From JAAYAY01 sp963674575 (GTDB taxonomy: Bacteria > Planctomycetota > Planctomycetia > Pirellulales > Thermoguttaceae): a stretch of DNA of 64,000 nucleotides. A model generated the notes under the pieces. The model saw only the letters and a program-made list of their open reading frames with translations. It did not search any database and was not told the origin of the DNA. The position numbers and the translations under genes were made by a program. Where the stretch lies: contig CAXXQT010000002.1 in NCBI GenBank assembly GCA_963674575.2, positions 868,001-932,000 of the forward strand, written 5' to 3'. Positions 18,629 through 27,458 of this stretch are shown here, in pieces; position 1 is the first letter of the stretch; each line of letters opens with the position of its first letter.

Positions 18629-19759
18629 TCATTTCCAATCGATCTTGGCGATCTTTTCCTCCAGATCCACGAAGACCGAGGCGTGTTCGAACTCGCGCTG
18701 ATAGGCCCAGCCCGTGCGAGTCGCTTCGCCCTTGGGGGCGCCGAGCGGTTTGTCGAACTCTGGATACCAATCGAAGGTGCCGTACTTGCCAAGCCAGCCC
18801 CACGTGTAACAGAAGTAGCAGTGGCGTTCGGCCCCCACCAGAAAACAGGCGAGAGGAAACGTGATTCGCTCGCGAGCCGCACGATACTGTTCTTCATGCG
18901 GCTTCTTCATCAGCTTTTTGTCGCTCCACCAGGTGAAACCCGGCCACCCTTTGAAGACGACGATCTTGCCGTCCTTGGCGGCCTTGCCCATGATCTCGAT
19001 CGTGCTGGCCATGTACTCGTTGCTCTGTTGACGCACGTTCGCGGCGCGATCAAAGTCATCCACCATCGCGCCGTCGGTCACCGGCAAATAGTCCTCGCCC
19101 AACGCCCGCTCGCCGTCGTAGCCGTGAAGCGGATTGAAGATGATGAGCTTGTCAGGCCCCATCTTCTCTTTCGCCTCCTTCAGCATGGTAAACATGCCCT
19201 CTTCCAGGTTGGCTGCCTTCTCTTTGCCAAACAGGCGGCTCCAAGGTCCGTCGGTCCTGCCCGCAGTCGCTCCGTCGACGAAGATGCCGTCGCAGGCGTA
19301 CTCATTTACAGCCTTTGCCGCGACGCCGGTCCACCAGTCGCGCACCTCCGGTTGGGTGACGTCGAAACTGCGCTCGCCATGGGCCTTGCCTTTCACGGCC
19401 GGTCGTACGTACCCGTCTTTCGGAAAGTCCGCGTTCGACAGCTTCCACTGATGCTTCGGGATGTCGCTCGCCCAATAGAAGAGCACCTTCGCATCCGGAT
19501 TGCATTGTTTGATCGTCTTCGCCGCCGCCATTTTGGGCTCAACGCTGATTCCATCACGGACGATTCCACCCGTAAAGGTGATCAGACTGAAACGGTCCGC
19601 CAGGAATTCGCATTGATCCTGCGAGAGCCCGTCGTCAATGCCGAGGTGGGCGTACAATGGCACGCGATCCCAGCTGAACTCGGGGAAACCTTCGCCCGCG
19701 TGTAGCGTTGTGACAGGTACAAGCAGCAACGTAGCGATCATCGTAAACGTGTATTTCAT
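18629..19759 (-). CDS. GHL15-like putative glycoside hydrolase, copy 2
   Basis: 376 residues with a signal peptide (MIATLLLVPVTTLHAG). Predicted TIM-barrel layout is like copy 1 (10818-12062): NPDAKVLFYWASDIPKHQW, FDVTQPEVRDWWTGVAAKAVNEYACDGIFVDGA, MGPDKLIIFNPLHG, and the C-terminal PLGAPKGEATRTGWAYQREFEHASVFVD. Asp and Glu residues on these strand ends are candidate catalytic groups, but no activity is established for the family. Its ATG overlaps the stop of the upstream SASA gene by four bases (ATGA), which implies translational coupling and a shared substrate with the esterase. Confidence 0.62.
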   Translation of the reverse strand: MKYTFTMIATLLLVPVTTLHAGEGFPEFSWDRVPLYAHLGIDDGLSQDQCEFLADRFSLITFTGGIVRDGISVEPKMAAAKTIKQCNPDAKVLFYWASDIPKHQWKLSNADFPKDGYVRPAVKGKAHGERSFDVTQPEVRDWWTGVAAKAVNEYACDGIFVDGATAGRTDGPWSRLFGKEKAANLEEGMFTMLKEAKEKMGPDKLIIFNPLHGYDGERALGEDYLPVTDGAMVDDFDRAANVRQQSNEYMASTIEIMGKAAKDGKIVVFKGWPGFTWWSDKKLMKKPHEEQYRAARERITFPLACFLVGAERHCYFCYTWGWLGKYGTFDWYPEFDKPLGAPKGEATRTGWAYQREFEHASVFVDLEEKIAKIDWK

Positions 19760-21714
19760 TGTCGTGCTCCTTGTTGGCGCCCTTGTCGTTCGTCCCTGGC
19801 CTTTTGCAAGGCGGGTGTGAGATCCGTCATCGTCGCATCGGCCTCCTGGGCGAGGCGTTCCAAGTCCGCCAGTTCCAAGACTTTGCGAATCTGGTTTGCC
19901 GCATACCTTCTTGCCGCGTCTTTCTGCATGTTGTCCGGAATGGGAATACGTTCAGGAGTTTCTTCGAGAATCCAGTCGTCGCTTCGCTGCGTAGCCAAGG
20001 GAACGCCATGGCCGTTGACGATGTTTGACATGGGGTTGCGCGCCCAGGCGTGACGGTAATGGACTGGATTGGGAACAAAACGGCTGCTCAAGACGAGGAC
20101 GTCGCGTTGATACCTTGGCTTATTGCGATTGTCGACCGAACCGTCCGTGTACCACTGGATGTCGGCGGGATAAAAACGACGATCCTCGTCGGCAATCGCA
20201 AAGCCCAGCATCCTCCCGTCACTATCGTCTTTCGTTTTGACATCCGTGCTCATCGTCAACCGGATTGTACCGTCCACAGTTTGCGCATCTTCGATCGACG
20301 GCGGTAACCAGTACTGTTGAGCGTCACGGCCGCCGAGAATCCCGTACTGCGTGACCAATGCCCACTTGGCAGCACGTTCGCCTGCGGGAATCTTGATCTG
20401 CGGATGGTACCAACTCTTCCGGAGGTCGAAGCAACTTGCGAAACCGATGGCGCTGTCCCCGGCGTCGTAGAAGTTTCGAAATGTCTGGTATTGCGCCTCT
20501 CGTATGAACACGCCGACATCGTACATCGATAGGAGATAATTCTCTCGGGTCTGCGGCTCCCCGGCAGTGCAGAGAGATAGGATGCAGAACGGCATCTGCG
20601 CATCATGGAATGCGGATCGCCAGGCCGAAATCATCTTCCCGAAGACCTGATAGTACATCCTTGCTCCGGCAGACCCGTTGAAGCAATTGTTGAACCCCTG
20701 GTGAAACACCGCGCCTTTGATCGGCAGACCTTCAAGAGGCTTGATCACGCCAGCATAGCAATAGCCGGGGCGATTCCTGTCGGCGACGGGACCCGGTCGC
20801 AGGTCACTCGGGGGCTTGCTGTCTGCCGGTAACGGCTTGCCCTGCGCTGCCAGCCTTTGCTTCTGGCGTTCAAAACTCTCGATTCGCCGTTGCAGATCAG
20901 CCTGGGCATCATAGCTGGCGATTTTGTCGTCCCACTCCGCAAGCACATCCCTGGTCTCTTGGCCTTTGATCTCCCGCAACACCTCATCGGGCGTCCACGT
21001 TTCGACGGTGGTTCCGCCAATCGAGGCGTCGATCAGGCCAATCGGAACCTGCGCGGCCATATGAAGACGCCGTCCGAAGATATATCCAATCGCCGAGAAT
21101 TCCCTGACCGTGTCGGGAGAGCATACGTCCCAGTCACCCTTGCGAAAATGTCTGCTCGACCAGGAACTCCACTCATGCAAGCGTTCGAAGCTCTTGACTG
21201 AATCGAAACCTTTGCCCTGTGGCATGGTCAACAGGCGGATCTGCGGGAAATGCGCCGACACGATTTCCAACTCCCCGTCATCTACCTTACTGAGCTCGAA
21301 TTCCATGTTGCTCTGGCCGCCAAGTATCCAGACGTCACCGATCAGAATGTTCTCCAATGTCAGAGTTTGACTATTGCCGCTGATCGTCATGGTCTGTGGC
21401 GTACCGTTAGCGGGCAGTGGCGGGAGCGTAACTTGCCAAGTCCGGTTGGTCGCCGCCGTGGCGTTGACCTGCTGGCCTGCAAAGGAGACGCTAACCTCCT
21501 CGCCTGGCTCGGCCCAGCCCCAAATGTTCAGAGGCTTGTCTCGCTGGAGAACCATGTTCGTCTGGAACACGTTGCTCACACAGAGACCTTCCCCGATTGC
21601 CGGGACGTCAATGACGTCCTCGCGCGGCATCTTCTCTCGATTCTCCTGAGAATCAACAACGCCGCAGAGGAACGAGATTAGCAACACATACGACAGAGCA
21701 AGGTGGTGGAACAT
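19756..21714 (-). CDS. SASA-type carbohydrate O-acetylesterase (sialate O-acetylesterase-like)
   Basis: 652 residues with a signal peptide (ALSYVLLISFLCGVVDS). Residues ~45-125 are the N-terminal beta-sandwich of this family (SNVFQTNMVLQRDKPLNIWGWAEPGE). The SGNH hydrolase domain follows with WILGGQSNMEFE (Ser135) and IDASIGGTTVETWTP, and GAVFHQGFNN near the middle. Characterised relatives remove acetyl groups from sialic acid or from xylan and pectin. The surrounding xylanase and sulfatases make a plant or algal glycan more likely than sialic acid. Full length, and coupled by a four-base overlap to the next gene. Confidence 0.85.
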   Translation of the reverse strand: MFHHLALSYVLLISFLCGVVDSQENREKMPREDVIDVPAIGEGLCVSNVFQTNMVLQRDKPLNIWGWAEPGEEVSVSFAGQQVNATAATNRTWQVTLPPLPANGTPQTMTISGNSQTLTLENILIGDVWILGGQSNMEFELSKVDDGELEIVSAHFPQIRLLTMPQGKGFDSVKSFERLHEWSSWSSRHFRKGDWDVCSPDTVREFSAIGYIFGRRLHMAAQVPIGLIDASIGGTTVETWTPDEVLREIKGQETRDVLAEWDDKIASYDAQADLQRRIESFERQKQRLAAQGKPLPADSKPPSDLRPGPVADRNRPGYCYAGVIKPLEGLPIKGAVFHQGFNNCFNGSAGARMYYQVFGKMISAWRSAFHDAQMPFCILSLCTAGEPQTRENYLLSMYDVGVFIREAQYQTFRNFYDAGDSAIGFASCFDLRKSWYHPQIKIPAGERAAKWALVTQYGILGGRDAQQYWLPPSIEDAQTVDGTIRLTMSTDVKTKDDSDGRMLGFAIADEDRRFYPADIQWYTDGSVDNRNKPRYQRDVLVLSSRFVPNPVHYRHAWARNPMSNIVNGHGVPLATQRSDDWILEETPERIPIPDNMQKDAARRYAANQIRKVLELADLERLAQEADATMTDLTPALQKARDERQGRQQGARQ

Positions 21715-21772
21715 CTTCTTTCCAATTTCCAGCGATAGTGCGTTTGTATGCCAGATTCCAAGTTGTGAGCCG

Positions 21773-24190
21773 CTACTCCAGATCCATCAGTTCGGGATAG
21801 TCTTTCGAGCCTTCGATGGAGACAATCGTCTCACGGACGACCTTGGCCTTATCGCGGCTCAGCCTCCGTGGAAAACCCTTCTCGCCATCCTCGAAGTTGT
21901 CGGCGATCTGCTTCAGTTCCGGGACGGCTGACTTTGCGTGGGCGCCGTAGAGGAGCAAAATGTTCATGAGTTCGGGCGTCCGCTTCTCGCTGGCCCAGGG
22001 GTTCTGCTCCCGCAGGTACGTCACGCACGCGTCAATCCCTTCGCGAACACGATGCCGAGCCAGAATGCGAAGCCCTTCCAGTCGGATTCCGTCGGCAAAC
22101 ATGATCCCGCTGGGAGCAGGTTCAACAACGGCACGGTGGATCGCGGGCAACAGCGGTTTGATTTCTTCGTAAGAGAGGTTCTGGTAGATCGAGCCAATAC
22201 TGCCTCGGGCTCGGCCATCCTCGTTGCGCAGGCCGGCCCGAACCGCTGTGTAGAGCGCCTCACGATCTATGCCTTCGAGTGAGCGACCGAGCATACCGCC
22301 TCGCTGGTTGAACAGCGCAAAGCAGAGGTAGCGTTGCTCCATGCCACGCGGGTCGTTTCGGGAAGGGCCCGTGGCGAGTCTCTCCAGAAGTTCTGGAACG
22401 GCGGGGACGGCTGGTTCGCCAATCGCCGCCAACGCTTCAGAGACCTTGACTCGTAACCAAAGGTCCTCGTGCCGGAAGCACTTTTGCAGGGCTGGCACGG
22501 CCGGAGCGGCTGCGCGTCGCAACTTCTCAAGGGCCTGGCAGGCGCCGTAGCGACGATCGAGCGACGGCGACTCGAGCATCTGCGTGAGTACGGGGACGGT
22601 TGCTTCGCCTCGACGGGCAAAGGCCATCGCGGCTCGCTCCCGGACGACCGGCGACCAACTGCCCAGACGCGTCAGGAGTTCCTGCTTGGTCAGATTGTCG
22701 TAGAAACTGGTGCGATCCTTGTTGTCCCAGCCCCGTCCGTCCAAGATCAGAGCTTGGGCGGCAGCCGTGTCCAGTTGCGGCGCGACCGACGGGCATTTAC
22801 CGGTCAGGCGGATCTTCTTAAGCGGCATGGCGTAGGCCAATAGGTAGCCGCCCGTGCAGTCCCAGTCTGGGTAACTATCCGTCTTCACTTGAGGCGGCCC
22901 TTGGTGAAGGAAGGTACCGTCCCAGCGGCGTGCGAGATCGAAATACCACGCGCCGAACTCGTCCATCCAGGCCCCGGTGGCGTTGGGGCCGGACTGGGCC
23001 ACTCCCGGCAGCGACCAGAGGATATTGAAGAAGTTGCCTGTGTGCCCGGTGTCGCGTTCCGCACCGTGGGAGGCGACGCTCATCCGCGAAAAGAACTCCG
23101 CCCCCTCGGAGTTGCCGAGCAGGTTGAACATGACCGAAGCCATCCCGCACTTGCCGTTGTCCTCGTGGGTCTGGGTCCACGGGTGGTGATCGCCGTAGGG
23201 AACGGCTCCCTTTCCGATGTAGAAGCGAATCAATCGAGCGCTCTTCTCGATCGCCTCACTTACTTCAGGGTCGTCGACCCCGGCCTCGCGTGCCAGGATG
23301 AGCCCGATCGTCAGGGGCAGGCCGGGGGAGTTCATCATCCCGTAGCCTTGGAGCCGCCCGTCGGGACCGGCAAACTTGTGGCCCCATGACCCGACGATGC
23401 TTTGCCCGTTCGCTGCCTCCAGGGCCAAACGTCGCAAGCCGGGCATCACCGAGTCGTCGCCCGTAGCCATGTTGTACTCGGACAGCAGCGTGATGACGTA
23501 GCCGTAGTACCACGTCTGGAAACTGTCGGCCGAGTAGTCCGCCGCCCATTGGGCTTCCTTCTTGACGGACGGGAGGTATTTGGCGTTGCCGCTGGCCAGC
23601 AGGGCGAGGGCGTTGAGAGACCGGGTGATCGGGTTCTGCCGGTAGGATGGACCCGCAACCCGCCGGGCCAGTGCCTGGCAGCCTTGCTCGAGAATCCGCG
23701 TCGACTTGGGACAGTCGTACGGTGCTGTCGCGCTGTAGCTGCCCAGGACCGGCAGCTTGACGACAACATTCTCCGCCTCACCGGCCCGCCAGCGGATCAG
23801 CGACAGGTTTCCGCCGCCTGCCTCGGATTCCGCCGTTGTGAGAGCCTTGCCGAGTTCGGTGCGTGGGTCGTAGGAGAATGGCTTGCCGCCAACGCCGAGA
23901 ATCACGTCGCCGACCGCGAGAATCCCGTCAGCGGGGGACCGATCTTCCACTTTGGTGATCGCGATTTGCCTCGCGTCCGTCGTGACAAGCTTGTCGCTGA
24001 ACATCCACCCGCGAGCTCCCGTGGCCCCCAGGTTCCAGTCGTGGGCGGCCCCTGCGGGGATCTTGTCACCCTGGGTGAAGTCCGGAATGGCCATCGGAGA
24101 TCGCGGCTCGGCGGCGGGGGACGGCGCAACGACCGTAAAGCAAAGCGTCGTGGCGACGATGGACGCGATGAGTAACTGCTTGGCGTTCAT
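21773..24190 (-). CDS. Secreted PDZ + alpha/alpha-toroid + HEAT-repeat protein (DUF6288-like)
   Basis: 805 residues with a signal peptide (LLIASIVATTLCFTVVAPSPAAE). Residues ~60-150 look like a PDZ module (ITKVEDRSPADGILAVGDVILGVGGKPF). Residues ~170-480 contain repeated helical pairs with W/H/G-rich loops (SIVGSWGHKFAGPDGRLQGYG, GKCGMASVMFNLLG, FFNILWSLPGVAQSG), resembling an alpha/alpha toroid such as those of lyases or terpene-cyclase-like folds. Residues ~520-800 are HEAT repeats (VRERAAMAFARRGEATVPVL, YGACQALEKL). The overall arrangement matches proteins annotated DUF6288; no reaction is known. Its position between an esterase and a LamG protein, with 58- and 23-base gaps, ties it to glycan degradation. 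Confidence 0.6.
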   Translation of the reverse strand: MNAKQLLIASIVATTLCFTVVAPSPAAEPRSPMAIPDFTQGDKIPAGAAHDWNLGATGARGWMFSDKLVTTDARQIAITKVEDRSPADGILAVGDVILGVGGKPFSYDPRTELGKALTTAESEAGGGNLSLIRWRAGEAENVVVKLPVLGSYSATAPYDCPKSTRILEQGCQALARRVAGPSYRQNPITRSLNALALLASGNAKYLPSVKKEAQWAADYSADSFQTWYYGYVITLLSEYNMATGDDSVMPGLRRLALEAANGQSIVGSWGHKFAGPDGRLQGYGMMNSPGLPLTIGLILAREAGVDDPEVSEAIEKSARLIRFYIGKGAVPYGDHHPWTQTHEDNGKCGMASVMFNLLGNSEGAEFFSRMSVASHGAERDTGHTGNFFNILWSLPGVAQSGPNATGAWMDEFGAWYFDLARRWDGTFLHQGPPQVKTDSYPDWDCTGGYLLAYAMPLKKIRLTGKCPSVAPQLDTAAAQALILDGRGWDNKDRTSFYDNLTKQELLTRLGSWSPVVRERAAMAFARRGEATVPVLTQMLESPSLDRRYGACQALEKLRRAAAPAVPALQKCFRHEDLWLRVKVSEALAAIGEPAVPAVPELLERLATGPSRNDPRGMEQRYLCFALFNQRGGMLGRSLEGIDREALYTAVRAGLRNEDGRARGSIGSIYQNLSYEEIKPLLPAIHRAVVEPAPSGIMFADGIRLEGLRILARHRVREGIDACVTYLREQNPWASEKRTPELMNILLLYGAHAKSAVPELKQIADNFEDGEKGFPRRLSRDKAKVVRETIVSIEGSKDYPELMDLE

Positions 24191-24213
24191 AAGAGTTGGT
24201 TTCCTCTCATCTT

Positions 24214-26316
24214 TTAGCGGGGACGAACGACAATCTCGAAGGGCTCCGTCGCTTCACGCTCGATCCAGACGATCAGATCTGTGCTTTCCAAGCCGTGCCG
24301 GCGCCCCACGCGGAGGTTTGGGCCGTGGGGAACCTCTTTGCCGTCGATCGTGATCGCGGCGTCTGAGTCGCCCCAGCCGAGGATTACCAGGGCGGGATTG
24401 TAGACCGGGCTGTCCTTGGTGGCGGCTACCCGGATTTTCAAGTCCGTGGCTGCGGCGCCAGAGCGTTCCAGCATGAACGCTCGTTGCCCCCGATCGTATC
24501 CGCGGTCTTCAAAACCCTCATTCAGCTCGATCCGGGGCGGGAAATTCCAACTCCTGGCAAGCGTGACGAGTTTCTCCATCGGCAAGTCGGTCATACCGTA
24601 GATGCCGTTCCACCAACTCCGGCCTTCGCTCTCGTGGACCGGTGGCGACGAGATTGGGAAACCGAGAAAATGCGTGGGACGGTCGGCCGCCTGCACGGTG
24701 CGGCCGTCGCAGCGGGCCTGGCCGACCGGCCAGTGGTTGCATGCCCCAGGCCGTTCGTAACCGCGAATGTCGCGGTCTTTCACATAGTGCATGCGGTTCC
24801 CTGGCTCATAGATGATCACCGGATCGTACGGGGACCGGAAGTTGTATCGCTGGATGGTCAAATCCTCCGGTACCCCCTCCAGCTGTTTTGCAGGATTCTC
24901 GACAAATCGAAGTGTCAGTTGCTCGCCCTGCATATTGGCGACCGTACAGAAGTCCTTTTCCACAACGTCGTTGTTGTATTGGCCTGGATTGGTGAACGGA
25001 AGCGATTCCTGAAACTGACGGGGGTTGCCGAGCGTTCCCGTGTTCCAGGTCGGCTTGCGAACACCGATGGCGTCGGGATAGATCGTGTAGTACTCGTCGA
25101 CCCAGCAGGCTCGGCCTGTCTTCTCGTCGACGTTCCACAGGTTGTTTTTCGAACTCACCGGCGCGTAACGCCAATGAACCACCGTGCGGGCATCGTGGCT
25201 CTCGATGATTCGCACGTGACTGTAGCGGCAGAGCCGATCCTGCATGTGTTCGAAGCAGCCATCGGTATCGGCATCACCGGTCTTCCAAGCCTCGACGCTC
25301 TGATCGGCCATCCACTGGTCGTTGTCGGTGACCCAGGCAGGCGAGTATCGGCTGCCTCGCCAGAAGACGACCCGGACCGGCGTGCGATCGAAGCGCACCA
25401 GCACGTCGGGATGGTCGTCAACGCGCCAAAGGGCATCCCACTCCTCGTAGTATTTCAGCTTGCAGTAGACTGCTCCGAACCGTCCAGGCCCTTTTGGTCC
25501 TGATGGCATGCGCCGCGGTTCGATCTCGCAGGCGGCCACTGGAGATGCGGCGGCATATGCTTCGGCCACTTCCGCCGGAGAGAGCGCCCGATTATGCAGT
25601 TTCAATTCATCGATCGCACCGTCCAGGCACCAGAACGAGGCCACGGTACCGTGCTCGCGGTGGATGTTCGAGGGCTTTGTCGGTTCGTGGTTCGCACCGA
25701 TGCGCAAGTCCACGTCCGGAGCGAACGTGACTTGGCCCTTCAGTTCGAGCGTTGCCACACTTTGGCCGTCCACATACAACGTGATCCCCTTGCCTGGCTC
25801 GAAGGTGCCGGCAACGTGGGTCCATTTGCGGAGGGGAAGCAGCCAATCCTCACTCGTGCAACTTTGCCACTCGCCCTCGGCGGCCACCTGCAGCCGGATC
25901 TGGCCTCGCGGGCCAACGCTGAATGCGTAGCCCGCCTGTTCGTCGCGTTGTTGGGTGATGAGAGGACACCAGTTCCAGGGGTAAGCTCCCTGCGCGACCC
26001 ACGCCTCAATCGAGAAGTCGCCGGTCAAGTGTGGCGCATCAGCATCCGGCCGATCGATTACCGTCGTGAAGCCGTCGAACAACAGGGCCTTGCCAACCGC
26101 CCCGCCTATCAGCCTGTGGTTGCCCTCGGCGAAATCAGCCCGGTCGGTCGCACGGTCGGTTACCACGTTTTCCGTCACCGAGTTGAATGACCACCAAGCT
26201 TCTGCGCGATTCTTCGCTTTCCGGGGCGCCTGCGCTGAAGCGTCGCTGGCAAGGATGGCGGCGCAGGTCGCCAGAACGAGCAGCGTCGTATGTGTACGGG
26301 AAATGGTTGTGATCAT
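24214..26316 (-). CDS. Secreted LamG (concanavalin A-like) domain protein with uncharacterised C-terminal region
   Basis: 700 residues with a signal peptide (TLLVLATCAAILASDASA). Residues ~40-260 are a LamG/ConA-like jelly roll (FDGFTTVIDRP, DFSIEAWVAQG, RKWTHVAGTFEPGKGITLYVDGQ, AIDELKLHNRALSPAEVAEAY). The remaining ~430 residues have a defined, Trp- and Tyr-rich sequence (YYEEWDALWRVDDHPDVLVRFD, RIIESHDARTVVHWRYAP, CWVDEYYTIYPDAIGVRKPTW) that I cannot assign; it may be a beta-rich enzyme domain. It is first in the secreted part of the XylR-side operon. Probably a glycan-binding or glycan-cleaving protein. Confidence 0.65.
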   Translation of the reverse strand: MITTISRTHTTLLVLATCAAILASDASAQAPRKAKNRAEAWWSFNSVTENVVTDRATDRADFAEGNHRLIGGAVGKALLFDGFTTVIDRPDADAPHLTGDFSIEAWVAQGAYPWNWCPLITQQRDEQAGYAFSVGPRGQIRLQVAAEGEWQSCTSEDWLLPLRKWTHVAGTFEPGKGITLYVDGQSVATLELKGQVTFAPDVDLRIGANHEPTKPSNIHREHGTVASFWCLDGAIDELKLHNRALSPAEVAEAYAAASPVAACEIEPRRMPSGPKGPGRFGAVYCKLKYYEEWDALWRVDDHPDVLVRFDRTPVRVVFWRGSRYSPAWVTDNDQWMADQSVEAWKTGDADTDGCFEHMQDRLCRYSHVRIIESHDARTVVHWRYAPVSSKNNLWNVDEKTGRACWVDEYYTIYPDAIGVRKPTWNTGTLGNPRQFQESLPFTNPGQYNNDVVEKDFCTVANMQGEQLTLRFVENPAKQLEGVPEDLTIQRYNFRSPYDPVIIYEPGNRMHYVKDRDIRGYERPGACNHWPVGQARCDGRTVQAADRPTHFLGFPISSPPVHESEGRSWWNGIYGMTDLPMEKLVTLARSWNFPPRIELNEGFEDRGYDRGQRAFMLERSGAAATDLKIRVAATKDSPVYNPALVILGWGDSDAAITIDGKEVPHGPNLRVGRRHGLESTDLIVWIEREATEPFEIVVRPR

Positions 26317-26375
26317 CCTAGGGTGCTCCTTGTTCTGTGCTCCATGGTGATTTCAATAAGCTCTGCCGGCCCATG

Positions 26376-27449
26376 CTAGACGATTTCAGGTGCCTGTCGG
26401 GCGACCTTTTCGACCAGAGCTTTCATGTTCGTGTTCCGGTCGCCAACAAAGACCGTGTTGCCGGTTACGACAACCATGAGATTGTCGGAAGCGACGACCA
26501 CATGTTGGTCTGTATTTGTCAGAACAACGTTTTTCTCGCCCGAAACCACCGCTTTTCCCAGCACGACATTGTCGCCTCGCTCCGAGCCAATTCTCGCTGC
26601 CAAGGCCGCATGGGTTCCCATGTCCTCCCAACTGCAGGGCAGAAGGATGCTGCAGGCATGGCGTGTCTTCTGCATGACTTTGTAATCGATGGAGCCCTTC
26701 GGCATTTTGGGAAAGAGCTCACCCAAGACCTGTTCGCGCCGGGGTTCGTCCCAGGCCTCGCCGATCTGCGCGAGTAGGGGCCCCGTTTCTGGCAGATGGG
26801 TTTCGATCTCCCTTAGGATCGTCTCGGCCTTCCACGCGAATTGGCCGGAATTCCAGCAGTATTCGCCTTCCGCCATGTATCGCTGAGCAATTTCCAACTC
26901 GGGTTTTTCGGTGAATGTGACGATTTTCCGTACTTCGCAATTCGGAAAATCGACGGCCTCCCCCAACTTCTGCCAGCCAACGAGCGTGCTGGGGCCGGCA
27001 GCTTCGATGCCGAAGGCCAGCAATTGGTCCGGATGGGATTCGAGGAACGCCGCCGCGTCGGTGACAGCCGCGCGAAACCGGTCGGCGGGCTCGATGAGTT
27101 GGTCCGCCGTTTGCACGATCATGGTCGCCGTCGCGCAGCGGGCCTTCAGCACGGTGGCCGCCAACCCCAGCGCACTGGCCGTATCGCGCAAACAGGGCTC
27201 ATAGATGAAGTTCTCCGGCGGGATCTGGGGAAGCGTCTGCCTGGCGACCTCTCGGTACTTGACGCTCGTCAAGATGAGAACGCGATCCTCCGGCACCAAT
27301 CCCTTCAGGCGATCCAGCGTCAGTTCGATCAAGGACTTGCCGTCAAACAACTTCAAGAAGTGCTTCGGCCTATCGTTGCTGCTTAGCGGCCAGAGTCGCG
27401 TTCCCGCGCCACCGGCCATGATCACGGCATAACAGTTGTCGCTCAGCAT
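26376..27449 (-). CDS. manC: Mannose-1-phosphate guanylyltransferase
   Basis: 357 residues, cytoplasmic, with the nucleotidyltransferase signature VIMAGGAGTRLWPLS at residues 9-23, the substrate-loop FTEKP (~178-182), and YCWNSGQFAWKAETIL. The C-terminal left-handed helix half (DNVVLGKAVVSGEKNVVLTN) matches type I ManC/RfbM enzymes without a fused isomerase domain. The reaction makes GDP-mannose from mannose 1-phosphate and GTP. Inside a degradation operon and nine bases from a GHMP-kinase-like gene, it may instead activate another released sugar (for example an L-fucose or L-galactose phosphate); that is inference. Confidence 0.88.
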   Translation of the reverse strand: MLSDNCYAVIMAGGAGTRLWPLSSNDRPKHFLKLFDGKSLIELTLDRLKGLVPEDRVLILTSVKYREVARQTLPQIPPENFIYEPCLRDTASALGLAATVLKARCATATMIVQTADQLIEPADRFRAAVTDAAAFLESHPDQLLAFGIEAAGPSTLVGWQKLGEAVDFPNCEVRKIVTFTEKPELEIAQRYMAEGEYCWNSGQFAWKAETILREIETHLPETGPLLAQIGEAWDEPRREQVLGELFPKMPKGSIDYKVMQKTRHACSILLPCSWEDMGTHAALAARIGSERGDNVVLGKAVVSGEKNVVLTNTDQHVVVASDNLMVVVTGNTVFVGDRNTNMKALVEKVARQAPEIV

Positions 27450-27458
27450 ACCTTCGCC

